From contig NC_134025.1 of assembly GCF_964204645.1 (NCBI RefSeq), forward strand, positions 7,259,001-7,323,000: a stretch of 64,000 nt of DNA. The letters are read 5' to 3'. The translations under genes and the position numbers were made by a program. Numbering within the stretch: position 1 is the stretch's first letter; every line of letters starts with the position of its first letter. Shown piece by piece: positions 48,201-61,607 of the stretch. Source of the DNA: Tubulanus polymorphus. Its lineage: Eukaryota; Nemertea; Palaeonemertea; Tubulaniformes; Tubulanidae. The notes under the pieces were generated by a model, which did not search any database, was not told where the DNA came from, and worked only from the letters and a program-made list of their open reading frames with translations.

Positions 48201-51200
48201 GTTAAAGACTTTTTAGAAAATTTTTCATTAGATCAATGTTGAATTTTTTGTTTTATTGATTTTGTAGGAATAACTTTTCTCTCAGGTCATCCGATCATGT
48301 ATTTTGATTAATCGTCCAAATCAATTGTGGACCAATGGAATTCTTTCTTTAGGAAGATCCATATTAGAAAAATGTATACAATCAGTTCTATTACACATTA
48401 GTTGACAGAAATTATGTTAGGATTTCAGGTTCACTTGTATTAATGGTGCTGGCCTTTTTGAATTCTTTTCAACGTTGTACAGCAAATTTCATTGTTCGTC
48501 TTTCCTATTACATTTTGTAAATATTTTCATTACATGAATCTATTCAAATTATGATCTTTTTTGTCACGCCTCATGTGATCTGTGTGATTTTGGATATCAA
48601 AATTACAATGAGATTCCATGATTATAGGGTCTGCATCATTTTGAGCATTAATAGTCTCCTCTGTGGTGCCATTTTCAACTTATCAATTTTTCGTCCATTG
48701 TTATCGGTTTGTTTTCAACGCTATTCCCAATATGTAAGAAATCTCTTATTTTTGTAAATTTTTAGAAGCAGCCCCCTCCGAACAACAGGATCTTTTCATC
48801 AAGAAGCTGCAGCAATGTTGTATAGTGTTTGACTTTATGGACCCAGTCTCAGATCTGAAGAGTAAAGAGATAAAGCGAGCGTGTCTGAATGAATTGGTGG
48901 ATTTCATCACATCAGCACGCGGCATCTTACAAGAACCTTGCTATCCTGAAATTGTCAAATTGGTACGTCAAATCCATGAAAGAAAAGTCCTCAGAAGGGA
49001 AATGATTAAGAATTAGATAATATGCCATACCTGGGTACAACGACTATTTAGAGCGGTTTCTACTGTTTTTAAGACAACTGTTCCCAGAAATATCAAAATC
49101 AGAATTATTAGTAGATCATTTTCAATTAAACTACTATTTTTGATATAAAACTACTCTCAATTTTGGTGCAAACTACTTCAATTAAAGATGTCACGTACCC
49201 CGGTCTGATATGTGTGACCTATCGTGGTGGGAATCGGGAGCGAGATACAATCTCATATTTATCAGGATTGTCAGTCAGCGATTGCGGGATTATCTCATCT
49301 GTTGGCCAGTTAATCAATGTTGTTACTGACCACTTTATTGAATACATAGAATAGATAGATTGTACCTTATGCTATTGATACCAGTGTATTAAAACTGGCA
49401 TTCGACTGCAACCGGGTATGTATTATCTTGTATGTAGGTTTATATATATACTACCGTCGAGGATGTTCACGATAGATATTTTTCGCCGCGTAATCAATAA
49501 CGAAAGGTTACGTTTATATGAGCTTTTTGATGTACTCGCTGCGAAAAAATCTATATCTGGTGGACATTCAGAAATGAAAATATTGCGGTTTTCATGTCAA
49601 AATCCAGCATTATTAGAACTGATCAGTTGGATGATATTTCGCGACGAATATTTGTTGATTCGACGTGTTTACGATTACAGATAGCGTGTAATATCTTCCG
49701 TACTTTGCCTCCAAGTGATAACCCAGACTTTGATCCAGAGGAAGATGATCCTACTTTGGAAGCCTCATGGCCACATCTACAGGTAGGCCAAGTCCATGTG
49801 AGTAACACTACGTTATGGTATTGCCTCCTATTTTCTACTCAAGAACGAACGAGCTGCTTGGCATTTATTTTTTATTCGTCTGGGTCCGGGTCGTGGCAGG
49901 CGGACACGCTACGTATGTATATTCGTCATGTCAAATATTCATTGATTCTTCAGCCAGTGGAGGATGAGGGTAGAATTCGTAGGCAATGTCATAAGTCGGA
50001 GCTGATTACTATGTGATGCTAATCAACCATGTAACGCAACACTAATTCATATTATTAGTTAGTGATTAGTAAATGTCATTCATTAATGTGTATATGATGG
50101 TGAATGTTGGGGCTTGAATGCCTTCTCTGTTTCAAATTCATTCCATCTGTCACTAAAATGGTTAACAGAATTTTTGCTTGAGTTGCTGAATATATTTCTT
50201 TTTTTCGATCAGCTAAAACCAATGAAATAAGATGCATTATATCCAAAATTGTTCATTGTGTGGTAGTTATTGACCATTAGAATGTGGTTTATGTCAGCAA
50301 CATATGTTGCCTCAATATAAGCTGAGTGTATTATACTGAGAAGTCAATTTATTAAAACGAAGGATGGATGCATTATTCTTTCTTTGGTTCGGGCATTACC
50401 GATCGCATAAAATTCATCTTTGAAATCTTGAAACCTTTTTTAAACGGAATAGATTCTTTTGCTTTTGCATTTTTTTTTCAATGTTCCATCATACTATGCA
50501 GATTTATTCTAGAAACTGCTATGAAACATAGCGAAAAATAGGCAAATTTACGTCCATTATGATGAACTTCATTTGGAAAAAGTTTGGTCCAATAAATCTA
50601 TGTGAAATGTTATATTCTGCAGTGTAATTGGTCAACGTGATAAATTGTTGTTCATGTCATTCACATCAATGTTTACTTACTGCACATTGTAACAAATAGA
50701 TAATTAGTGTGATTTAACTGTTATGTTCAATGGAATTGTGGTGATTCTCCTAACTAATCTATTGTCAATATTGTTTGAGTTCAATCAGACAAAGAATAAT
50801 AGGTGTAGCCTCCTAATTTGACTCATGTAATTATCGCCAAACAAAGATGTCACGCTGCTTTAGTACTATACCTATAAAAAGCTGCACATTTGACCAGTCA
50901 TCACTTTTACTGTACTCTCTCAGTCCAGACATACATGATGATTTACCCAAATGTTCCTATGTGTCACCAGAATGAAGACGATAATATATTGTCATATCTT
51001 TTACCAAAACTTCAGCAATTAAAGTTGAATGGCATTGACAATTTCGGTCTAGTAGATCTCGTTGACCATTTAGAACCAGTGGTAAATATTTCAGCAATTT
51101 CAGCACTTACATATTTGATACTTTTAGAGTAGGCAGCTCCAGAATGACTGCAGTTTTTCAACCGGTTTCGTAGGAATTATATTTTCTTTGTTTATGTTTG

Positions 51201-54200
51201 CAGATCGTTTATGAGTTTTTCTTGCGTTTCTTGGAATCGCCAGAATTCCAACCTAGTATTGCAAAAAAGTACATAGACCAAAAGTTTGTATTACAGGTAA
51301 GATCAGAATATTCCAGAAATATTTATTGTTCTCATATGATTATGAAATAATCGTCTAAAAACGCTGTTTTTTATATTCTTTTCAGTTACTAGAGTTATTT
51401 GATAGTGAAGACCCAAGAGAACGCGACTTCTTGAAAACGGTACTTCACCGGATATATGGAAAATTTTTAGGATTAAGAGCATTCATTAGGAAACAGATAA
51501 ACAATATTTTTCTAAAGTAAGTCGCTTTTAATTGCGTTGAATCTGCTTGAATCAATGAAAGATTGCAACAGTTAGTTTATTTTTTAAAATCATAGCTTGT
51601 ATTCGGGTTATGAATGAATGTGTTAAATCACATTCTATTTATAGGTGGTGGCAAAATGGTAAATGATTCCTGATTAATGTTTCCCTATAAATGTTCCCTT
51701 TCTCAACAGATTTATATATGAAACGGAAGTGTTTAATGGAGTGGGCGAATTGTTAGAGATTCTTGGAAGGTAAATTAATTCAACTGAGATCACCACCTAA
51801 ATTTACATCTTAACCCCTTCACATTCGGCCCACTATTCCCCTGGGCTAGGTTTCATAGTTGTAGAACGTCAATAATCCCTGGGAACATTTTGAAATTTGT
51901 CAGTTATAACCATGGTTTCTCATTGTTACTATAGTGGTTGTCAACCAGATTGAGGATTTACCCCTAAAGATAACTACTTTGATTCTATGAAACCGGGACC
52001 TGGTTTTTAGTAATATAATTGAAAGGTATCGATATCAATTTCTGGGGCCAGTGTTGTATTCATTTTGGATCTGCCCCCCCCCCCCCTTGATCTTTGAAAT
52101 TCTTATATTTGATGTTGAGCAGTGATAATCAATGATTTTTCGCCCGCCTGCCCTATCTTTTACTGTTATTTCCAATCTGTTGAATGTGTAAACTATTTTT
52201 CAGTATCATCAATGGATTTGCGTTGCCTCTGAAGAATGAACATAAACAGTTTCTCATTAGAGTACTCATACCGCTTCATAAAGCGAAAAGTCTTAGTTTA
52301 TATCATGCACAGGTGCGTAATGACGTGTTCATAAGATCTACAGCTGCTAACAATTCACCAATTCTAAATCTTCCGATTCTCAACTTCAGATTTCTCAATA
52401 GACTTGAGAAATGTATTTTATGTAATATATAATCATACATAATATATACATATAATCATACATAATATCGTTCTTTAGTAAATCGTGCGCGTGTTAATGT
52501 AACAGCGTCTTCTGCATTATTAAAGGTTAACCACACATGGCAGCCCCATTTCTATAACTCAGCTACTGTCATAACTCAGCTACTGTCATATGTGACATAA
52601 GTTAATTACACATACGGCTTTACTGTATATGTCATGGTCAATACAGACTTTACTGTCTAATATAAGTGGGTGGATTCACTGTGTGATGTGTGAGATAATA
52701 TTTGATTGTTGAGTACATTAAGAATGATATTGGCCAGAAGATAGGTTGCTTCAGTGTTCTATTTCAGCCTCAGTAATACATTTAGTAATTAGTTGACCTA
52801 TCTATTAATATGACTATTACCTTATATACCGATATACGCGGTCAATAAAACCAGCCTCATAGTGTGTAAGGGTCCCTACATCTCCTTGATTCCTTGAAAA
52901 CAGAAAATGCTTTAAAAGGTGTTTGAAATTCCTTAAATCTGAGCAAAATGCTCAAAATTCCTTCAATTTTGAGAAATGCTTAATTGAAAATCTTTATCTA
53001 GTTTGAAGTCGTACAGTAGACTATGCATAAATCTGTACAGTTGGGACCAGAATTTTTGTTAAACCAAATAAGGTAGTTACTGGTTTAGAAATAGTTAAGG
53101 TAGTGTATAGAATAAAAATGTGCTTTCAAAAGCACTGAATTATGGTTTGCCTAGAAAGATAGTACTGATTTAGGAGGAGTGCACAGAAATTGGGATATGA
53201 AAGCGATGCAAAAACTTTGAAATTTTCTTCTTTGAAACTCCTTATAGCCAGGAATGACTGATCTTTAGGGAGCCTGTGTGTGGTTACTGATTTATTGACT
53301 GTTCTGTTTTTGGTAACTTTCAGCTGGCCTACTGCGTGGTCCAATTTTTGGAAAAAGATGCAGCATTAACCGAGCAGGTGAGGGTGCCCTATTGTCCGTT
53401 ATCATTATTACTAACTTATCCCTTACATTCACCCCTTAGTAACTATATATATATATTAATCAATATATGTTGCGCAGGTGGTTAAAGGTCTTCTGAAATT
53501 TTGGCCAAAAACGTGTAGTCAAAAAGAAGTGATGTTCTTGGGTGAAATTGAAGAGATATTGGATGTGATAGATCCCGCTCAGTTCCAGAAAATAATGGAG
53601 CCTTTATTCAGGCAGATCGCTCGTTGTGTATCGAGTCCACACTTTCAGGTAAATAGCTTTTACTCAAACCCTCTTGACAGTAATGATATTTTATCGTCAT
53701 AATACTCAGAAGACTTATGTTTTCCAATTTCCATTCACTAATAGGTGGCAGAACGAGCGCTGTATTACTGGAATAACGAGTACATCATGAGTTTAATAGA
53801 TGAGAATTCTAACATCATCCTGCCGATAATGTTCCCGAGTTTATATCGGATCTCTAAAGATCATTGGAATCAGACGATAGTCGCACTCGTTTACAACGTA
53901 CTCAAAACGTTCATGGAAATGAACAGTAAACTGTTCGACGAACTAACATCCAATTATAAGCAAGAAAGGCAAAAGTGAGTAGCAAAGAAACATTTCTAGA
54001 ATCACTTGATTCTGTTATCTGCTTAATTCGGATCATTTGGGACAAAGAAAATTCATCCGGTTTACAGGAAATTTGGATTATGAGTCATTTTCTTGTATTA
54101 TTAATGAACAAATGAACTGCAAGTATTGTCTGGATTAGACCAAAATCCGGATTAAGCGGGTTTGACTGTATGAACTATGGTTTCTAGCCGACAAGGATTT

Positions 54201-54312
54201 TGTGGATTAAACGCTTTGTTCTAAATTATTCAGGGAAAAGAAGAAGGAAAAGGAGCGAGATGAGTTGTGGAAGAAGCTCGAGAAATTAGGTGTAAATAAC
54301 AACAAAAAGTAG
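45243..54312 (+). CDS. PPP2R5: PP2A regulatory subunit B56 (alpha/epsilon-like)
   Basis: HEAT-like regulatory subunit that targets protein phosphatase 2A to LxxIxE substrates. Eleven exons: 45243-45384, 48766-48962, 49681-49782, 51204-51296, 51386-51516, 51710-51769, 52204-52312, 53324-53377, 53478-53648, 53745-53974, 54234-54312; 455 aa. The core is almost identical to human B56: [78 protein letters not shown] and [20 protein letters not shown]. The short C-terminus, [20 protein letters not shown], resembles the alpha/epsilon class rather than the long gamma/delta tails. The first intron is 3.4 kb and hosts the TTAA element. An extra ORF near 50935-51132 lies inside intron 3 and is not part of the protein. 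Confidence 0.96.
46389..46861. mobile_element. TTAA-flanked MITE with ~45-bp inverted ends
   Basis: The left end GCCTAGCGCACATCGACA and the right end (inverted) GCCTAGCGCACATCGACA continue into GGAGACAACTAGTTGC, giving about 45-bp terminal inverted repeats with few mismatches. TTAA occurs at both edges (46389-46392 and 46858-46861), as for piggyBac-type insertion. Inside, CACATCGA is repeated about six times, with AACTAGTTGC motifs. No transposase ORF is present, so it is non-autonomous. Confidence 0.82.
47656..47669. repeat. (GT)n microsatellite in B56 intron 1
   Basis: A short run of GT dinucleotides. Confidence 0.8.
48098..48121. repeat. (AGT)n microsatellite in B56 intron 1
   Basis: Eight consecutive AGT/GTA triplets. 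Confidence 0.9.
52869..53035 (+). repeat. Dispersed repeat, copy 2 (B56 intron 7)
   Basis: It begins AGGGTCCCTACA like the copy at 24876 and shares TTCCTTCAATTTTGAGAAAT and a GTCGTACAGT segment in the same order. Confidence 0.65.
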
Positions 54313-57300
54313 AAAAATAACACATACAATGGCAGAATAATACGAATACTACAATGTGTAATCTATCTGTACAAAGAGAATGCACTGACCATTGTAAACG
54401 GTTCACATTTGTGGCCACTGATGTAAACAATGTATTTGTAAATCTACCACCAGACCATGTCGCAAGTTCATTCTTCGTCGTGGAAGGTACAACCGGAACA
54501 ATATGACCACTAACAAACCGGGGTTCGAGTCGCCCGGTATATGGTGGCCAGCTACTTTGGTGCTTCTACCACTTGTGTATGGACCGCTTCGCTTCATATT
54601 TTTAGTTTGTTAATTTATTATTATTGAGATAGGAATTTATTTCTTCAGTTACATGGTCTATAGTTGTATATGTACAATGTGTTTTTTGAAATTTTAATTA
54701 TTGTGTTCTTAGCGTACATCGCAGAGGAGGTGTCACAACAGGACCTCCGACACTAAAATGAGATATTTCATACAACGGCAAGAAATTCATCATATCATAA
54801 GCGGGTAGTATGCCTGCCTGCTGCATGTTTCAGGATTTGTGTAGCCAATCCTCATACTTATGTGCGCTGACTCTAATACGGAGAATGAATCGCGATTCTT
54901 ACGACCTCTACCGAGAAGATAAGTGTGGAAAAAACTACTTGTACTACATTAGACTGTGGTCAATTATCTAATATAAATAAGTATAGACTTTTATTATATG
55001 TGTAAAGTAATCATTCAGTATGCGAACGTGCATGCACTATAACAGCGTCGAAGAAACATAACCGGGCAAAAGGGCTACGAGAATCGCTTCAGTAGATATT
55101 ATATTTATTATTTAATCGACCTGTACATAAAAAAGAAATCATATTGTATAAGGATTTGTAAAGAATATAAGCGTCGAGATGTGGTGTTTTACATCGTTGG
55201 TGTTAGTCTGTGATTTCACCCCCTCCCCCACTGTCTATATATTGAAGTTGTGTCAAATCCTCCCGTAATAAGAACTATCGTGATGATCTTTGCGCATGTT
55301 CAATAATGTGATTCCGTCATTGTGTAGTGTATTATTTTCATTTTTGGGACGGCGTGAATACACATTTTCCCCCTGACAATATTGGCCAATTGTGTCATCA
55401 CACTGTCTTTCGTAAGAAAATAGAAAAACAATGAATGATTGTGAAATTGATATGTACATGTATTTTCTGTAGAATTGGTGAAACGTTGACTAAAAGTAAT
55501 TCTCAAAACTGCTTGTTTTCAAAAACTTTCTATAACTGAATACCGTACTACCGTATGAGAGGCCCTTGAAACAATTTTTTCCATCTCTCGTATCTCGTAT
55601 GCATGGTTACTGCAACTTGGTTCATGCCGATTTTTATTTTTTTGTTTGTTTTGTAAGCAGTTTGATGGAACTTGTTATTTGGTTCTGTATAATTTACCTG
55701 ATAGAAAAATAATTGCTAACTGGTTTGTACGATGATTAACGCATGAAATGAATTAATTTCAACAGACAATTTAATCTCATGAATAATGTATACGCCAGTA
55801 TAGGTTACTCGGGTTCATCAATATTGATTGTTCACTTGCTTTCTCTCGTCTCGTGTGCGCATGTATGATTTTTCCAAAAATCTATAAATGTTTTATAAAA
55901 AAAAATAGAGAACAGTACAGTACATTAAAAAGGGCTTTTTTAAACTAACAAGCAAAAATAGGATTTTATGGCACTATCTCATCTATATATATGAATATCT
56001 ACTCGTCTATTATTCCTTTATAACTAGTAATTGTCTAGCACTTGATTACATTGGAAGATCTTTATTTCATTTTTTGAGTACTCTTGAAATCTCTTGATAA
56101 ACATAAGTTGCCAAAACATTTGTATGTTATGTTTATCGATTTGGATTCTTGGCTTAACGATAAATCAAATCGAATGAGGATGATTTAATACTCTGCTGTT
56201 AAAAAAATCATTGCTCAATGGGTCGTGCTGAAAATTGTACTTAATTGAAAGATCTAGGGACATACTGCTAGTGCTGTCATATGTCCTAAGCATTATTAAA
56301 CATGTGTAACTAGAACACCTTGGCCAAGTTTTTCAGGATTATTTAAGATTTAGAACTTTATTCTGCATCTTTTCTGCTGTTGTGAGTTGATAAATTTGGC
56401 TCAAACTTTAGCCCACTTCTGTTTAACTGGCTCCTGAACAGTTGTGAGAAGCGAGAGAATTTATAAAATTGACTTGCTAGTAAACATTTTGTGCGCCATT
56501 GTAACAACTCTACTTCTGGTTCAAAGAAAAATGCGAACAATTTTTATTTCTCAGATATTAAGTTGCACCATCCTCTCATTGATTATTGCGATTGAATCTT
56601 GTGAAATTTTCATGTTGTACACATCAAACCATGAATTAGAATATGCTAGCTTTGTAATGCATGTATAGAGCTGACATTCAATCATCCTGTGCCCCTAAAA
56701 GAGTTTCGCAGACTTTCAATTTCGTATTGCTGTATGAGAATTATATTCCGCAGTCACCTGTTGAAATAAGAGGGTTTTACATGAAATATGTATGACTAAA
56801 TGTGTCCATTTGGGTACATACACCATAGGTGGACATCTTAAGAACTTGCATATTCTCATATGTACAGGTACTTGTTCTATGGATGGTCCCCAAATAGGGT
56901 ACATTAAATGTAACTGTCTGCTACTCTGGGATGTTTTTATAACAATAGAGTTACAGTAGATACTGATGTGTAATGATGCGTATAAGCTGTTTATAATGTA
57001 CATGAATATGGTTTATGAATACAATTTGACGGGATGCACGTGAAAACAAAAATCTCAATGTAAATTTAGTGTACCGGTAGATGCAAATATTTTATGTCTT
57101 GTGCACGGGCAACTGAAGAGAATAACTGTGCTCTCTCCTGGAAAACGGGATTAGTTTTAATGATTGATATCATGGACATGTTTAGTGTAAGTGCTATATA
57201 GGGTTTCGGTGCAGAAAATGATGTAGTGATCGTTATTGATATTAACAACCGTGCCTCGAAAATAAAACATGTTTCTCTCTTTTGCCACTGGAAAATTATA

Positions 57301-58815
57301 TCTTGTTTGGATTTTGAATTGAATCGGAAAACCTGAAGTTAGTGCAGCAAGGAATTTCCACCACGCAAGAAAAGATATTGTTTTTAGTTCTTTGTGTATT
57401 GTATTGTGTATACCCTTTATAGAGTAGCCGACGCACCTTTCTGTATAAAATCCTGTAAAAACATTATGGTCTGGCTCTCATTGCACTGAGAAACGATGAC
57501 TGACCTCTGATAGATCATTACATGTAGAATCCACAGATGGAAATTTCAAGTGATGAAATATAAGGGAACTTTAACACATCTATTGTCAATGATTCCATAA
57601 CCTGGTAAAATGTACATGTATGCATTAGCTATTTCAATAAATTATTTGTTTTTCTAAGAAAGAGCTTCATATTCCTTGTTTTTTTTATTGAATTGGTCCA
57701 GAAGCAATTTTTATCAGGTTATGGAAAATGAATCTGAAGATAAATACATTTCGTATCATAAGATCTTTGGTTAATTAATAATTCTTGTGAGACTAGGCTA
57801 GAAATGCTGTCCCCAACAATGGAGGATGAAGGAAGTATAGTACCATTTGGTATTGACTAGCTACCCTTATATATCTTTACTACTTACTACATCGGTGCCG
57901 AGTAAAGATTATTCAAAACTAAGAGTTAAAGATAATCGCCATCTCAAACAGGATTTGGTATGTGATATAATGAGGACTAGTAGAATGGTTGTTCCATCTT
58001 TCGACTGATCTTGTAGGAATCTGCTCTGTATATACAGGGAGGCAGGGTATACTCCCTGGTACCGTTTATATAACAGCATGATTCTTTTCGCTGTCTTAGT
58101 AAATGTAAATGGCAACTGTATTATGCTATTAACCTGTAATTAGATGAATAAAAAAAGCTCAATTTAAGTTTCTATTTTAGCAGTATTCATTCAAGATCGT
58201 TTTAGTCAGGTCTCTGAACCTTTATCATAGGTCCAAGTTAGCCAGACTTTGATAATAACGTATATTCTTGTAGTTTTCCCGTATAAAGTTAGTCATCATG
58301 TATAACCAAGCAAGTAAGGATTTCACTTGCGGCAAGATCAGCATCTATCAATACATCAAATCTATAATAACCAAAAGTAGAATATCAAGTAAACCACAGT
58401 CTACAGAGGTAGGTAATGCACATGATATCACAGCCAATCCAATCTTATTGGATGTAAAATGAACTATAGATGTGTGACATACGTGTATAACTGCTATCTG
58501 CTAATGTAAACTGAGCTTTTCAAAAATAACAAACTTACTACGTATGTATGTTAGAATTTATTGAAATAATAGCTTCTTACTCAGAACATGCTGAACCAGA
58601 ACATAAGAAACAAATATCCAGGGCTGCCAACCTCGGATCAGTAACAAATTGAAATTATTTCAGTAACATTTTGTTCAAATTAATTGGTAATCAAACAATG
58701 AGACGCTCAGTAACATCTTTTATATTTCTGTATGCATCAAAACAAATCCAATCAGCATTTCTCGTTAAAAATAGTAACAAATATTGAAAATCAGGAATAG
58801 TAGCAGCTCTGAATA

Positions 58816-58900
58816 TCTAGAATATGAAATGAATCAAATCACTGAATCAGCGATGGTAATCAAATGAGTTTTTAACGCAATTGCAATTTGATGTCCATGT
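58816..58900 (+). repeat. 85-bp dispersed repeat, copy 1
   Basis: It shares TCTAGAATA, AAATCACTGAATCAGC, ATGGTAATCAAATGA and TTTTTAACGCAATTGCAATT with 60800-60885, in the same order and orientation. Confidence 0.8.
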
Positions 58901-60415
58901 ATTCTTTGTTAGATCAGAAAAATTAGGTATAATTTCCTTCATATATCAATTAGTAACTGGTATGAACAGATTTTTGTAATATATGCGGGCAAAAACAATA
59001 TATTTGTAACACACAGTTCACGGATCAATTTCCAGCGGTCGATATTCTTAATATTCAACTGATATAAATCGAGTAACTCATTTTGGGTATATTTCAAGTG
59101 CAAATATGTTTTTATGATGTGAGGCCAAAGTGAGAATAACTTTTATTTTTGTATACATATAATATGTGACGATATTACCTAAACACAAGGAGCCTATCGG
59201 CTTATATAGCTCCGCTGTGTGATTCGAAGAAATGGAAGCTGCATACCTAGGCGTGCCACTTTTGGCCAAATCCAAAAAGGGCTCTGTACTTTGTAGGTAT
59301 TGGTCCATAGAACATTCATACCAATTATGGACTTGATCTGATTAAAAACTTTAGGACTAATAGCAATTTGAAGGAATAGAATCTCCACCCTCAGGGGCGC
59401 CCGAACAACCCTTCAGTCACAGTGGAGCTAAAAATCATAAGCAATGAATTCCATCTTTCATTACAAATTATATACAAAATTTCAAGATATTCACGCAATT
59501 AACTCCAACAACATGAAACAAATACATCTACCATTACAATTTATGGCATTCTTCTCTATTCTAAGCAATTATTCACATTTATTTTCCAAACATGCATTTC
59601 CTTTTTCACAGTACCGGGGTATTCATATTTTTTACAACATGCGAATACATCTGAGCCCGCTTGGTCAGATTCTAATTGAAGTCACAGTTGGTCATCTTGG
59701 ATAACATCATGACCTACTCAGGTCATGTGATAGGTCATGCCAGTTGACATGAAATATGATAAATATTTTGGTCATACAAAAAAATGCTTGACCACCACTA
59801 AGACACAGGGGTATAGCATAAGCCCGAATGGCCTTCAGCAAGCGAGCTACAAATATAAGTCCAAAGATATTTTTAAACAAACACTGTGTACATCACGGCA
59901 TTAACTCATACTTCGTAGTCAAATATTCATCCGAGAAGCATCTCTTCAGGGGTCAGGTACTTCCATTTAATAAATATGTATTTTGACTTTCTACAGGAGT
60001 TTCTGATCATCTAAGGATAGCAACTTCAGTGGCGTTGGAACTGCAGCGGCAAAAGCCACGGCAATAATTTACCAAACAACGTTTTTTTTTTATACTATGT
60101 TTTTGACAAATTGGAGTAATTTGCTTCCAACGCCCCTGAACTTAACCCACGCAAGGGTTCAACAGATTTAAGCTCCCAACAAAAACAGTCCAATCTCAGT
60201 AGAACGTACTGGTTTTAACCTTTGTGTTGTAACATTGTGTTGTAACATCTTCATTTATAACACTGGATAAAGTACTGTTATACAGAGATTTGACTGTATC
60301 GAAATATTTCAAATTGTTGGTCAAAGGTTTGGAAGAAATACAAGATGTTTAAAAAGATGTGAATATTATAAGAATGTGATAGATGATTGAAAGCCAATGA
60401 GAAGACAGTTTAGGT

Positions 60416-60430
60416 AGATAGATAGATAGA
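60416..60430. repeat. (GATA)n microsatellite
   Basis: About four GATA units. Confidence 0.8.
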
Positions 60431-60799
60431 ACCTACAAGATATGGCCTGACCCAACTCCTAAAATACCATAGCATACAATACAATCATATCTCGATACAT
60501 CACCAACATGGGGGATTTGTGATGGTTTATTGGGGAATTGATAACACGAGTTCCTGAACCATTATGTCGAAGGTTAATAGTAACCTATTTACCAGTATCT
60601 GTTTCAAATGACCTCAGAGCACTGTTCTTCAGACTAACAACATAAGTAGTCAGTAAATATATGAAATAAATCACTCTTAAAGCAGAGATACAGGCGTTTT
60701 GGATTTTGAAAATTGTTGGTGATAAGCAAGGCTGGCGGTGTATCAAGACATGACTACAGCTTTTTACCCAGAAGATGCTTAATTAGAACATTAAAACAA

Positions 60800-60885
60800 A
60801 TATCTAGAATACAAAATGAACTAAATCACTGAATCAGCAATGGTAATCAAATGAAATTTTTAACGCAATTGCAATTCGATGACAA
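60800..60885 (+). repeat. 85-bp dispersed repeat, copy 2
   Basis: Near-identical to the 58816 copy, about 2 kb away. Both sit in the long noncoding interval, so they may be ends or fragments of one inserted element. Confidence 0.8.
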
Positions 60886-61607
60886 GTAATGAGTTGATTT
60901 TTCAATTTCTTTCACAGCACTCTGGGTAACGGTAGAATGCCACAATTCCTCACACATGTTACTGTAGTTAGTATGAATTAATGTAATCGATATACAATGC
61001 TAGAATGAAATATCATTTTCAGTCAATAGCAGCCAAAAAAGACAGCGATTTTCAAAGGAGCGTTAGGGTATTGAGCTATTAAGCTTAAAACCAGCTAGAA
61101 TTAAAGTCGCTAGAATTTACGTTAATGATTTGAATATTCATTGTGGAGAGAGTACATGAAAAATGTCTGTTTACAATTATAGTTCTTTTCCAGAAAATCA
61201 TACGCGATTATTCAAGGAAATCTGATGAAGATACTATGCTCTTAATATAATAATAGTAAGCTAAAGTAAGAATACATACATAGTATTTCATCAAGGTTTG
61301 AAATTCTTTGAGATTACAGAAGAAGGGTCACATAGTAAAAGCAACTTTTCTCCCGAAATCACAGAGGATTTCAAACCATGTCGAAATATCTTATGAATCC
61401 GTACTTCGAAGTTGTAAATTAAGGCTACACTGGAGTAAATACCAGTACGTGGCATGATGAAACAATTGAAAACATAAATGCATGAGTGTCTGTATTCAGA
61501 CAAAATCATTGAGTGGATTACACAAAAAAGACTAGCATTGCTTTCAGACCAACACATACCCATCTCCACAAATAAATATTGTTCATAAATCATCGAAACC
61601 ATGACTG

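Larger units (their letters stand above)
54313..61607. other. Convergent noncoding region, B56 to TRAF
   Basis: 7.3 kb with no coding exon that I can support. It should contain a long B56 3'UTR (several AATAAA sites, for example near 57640) and the TRAF 3'UTR on the other strand. It holds a pair of direct repeats (58816 and 60800), a (GATA)n run at 60416-60430 and a tRNA B-box-like GGTTCGAGTC at about 54522. Confidence 0.45.

Noticed and set aside
50935-51069. Open, helical-looking stretch with an acceptor-like and a donor-like border inside B56 intron 3
   Set aside because: The B56 protein is continuous without it, and phase-0 inclusion from the acceptor meets a stop after four codons. A cryptic exon cannot be excluded.
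54520-54545. tRNA gene or tRNA-derived SINE, from GGTTCGAGTC (B-box-like)
   Set aside because: No A box at the right distance, no cloverleaf could be drawn, and the local stem ACCGGG/CCCGGT does not fit a T-arm.
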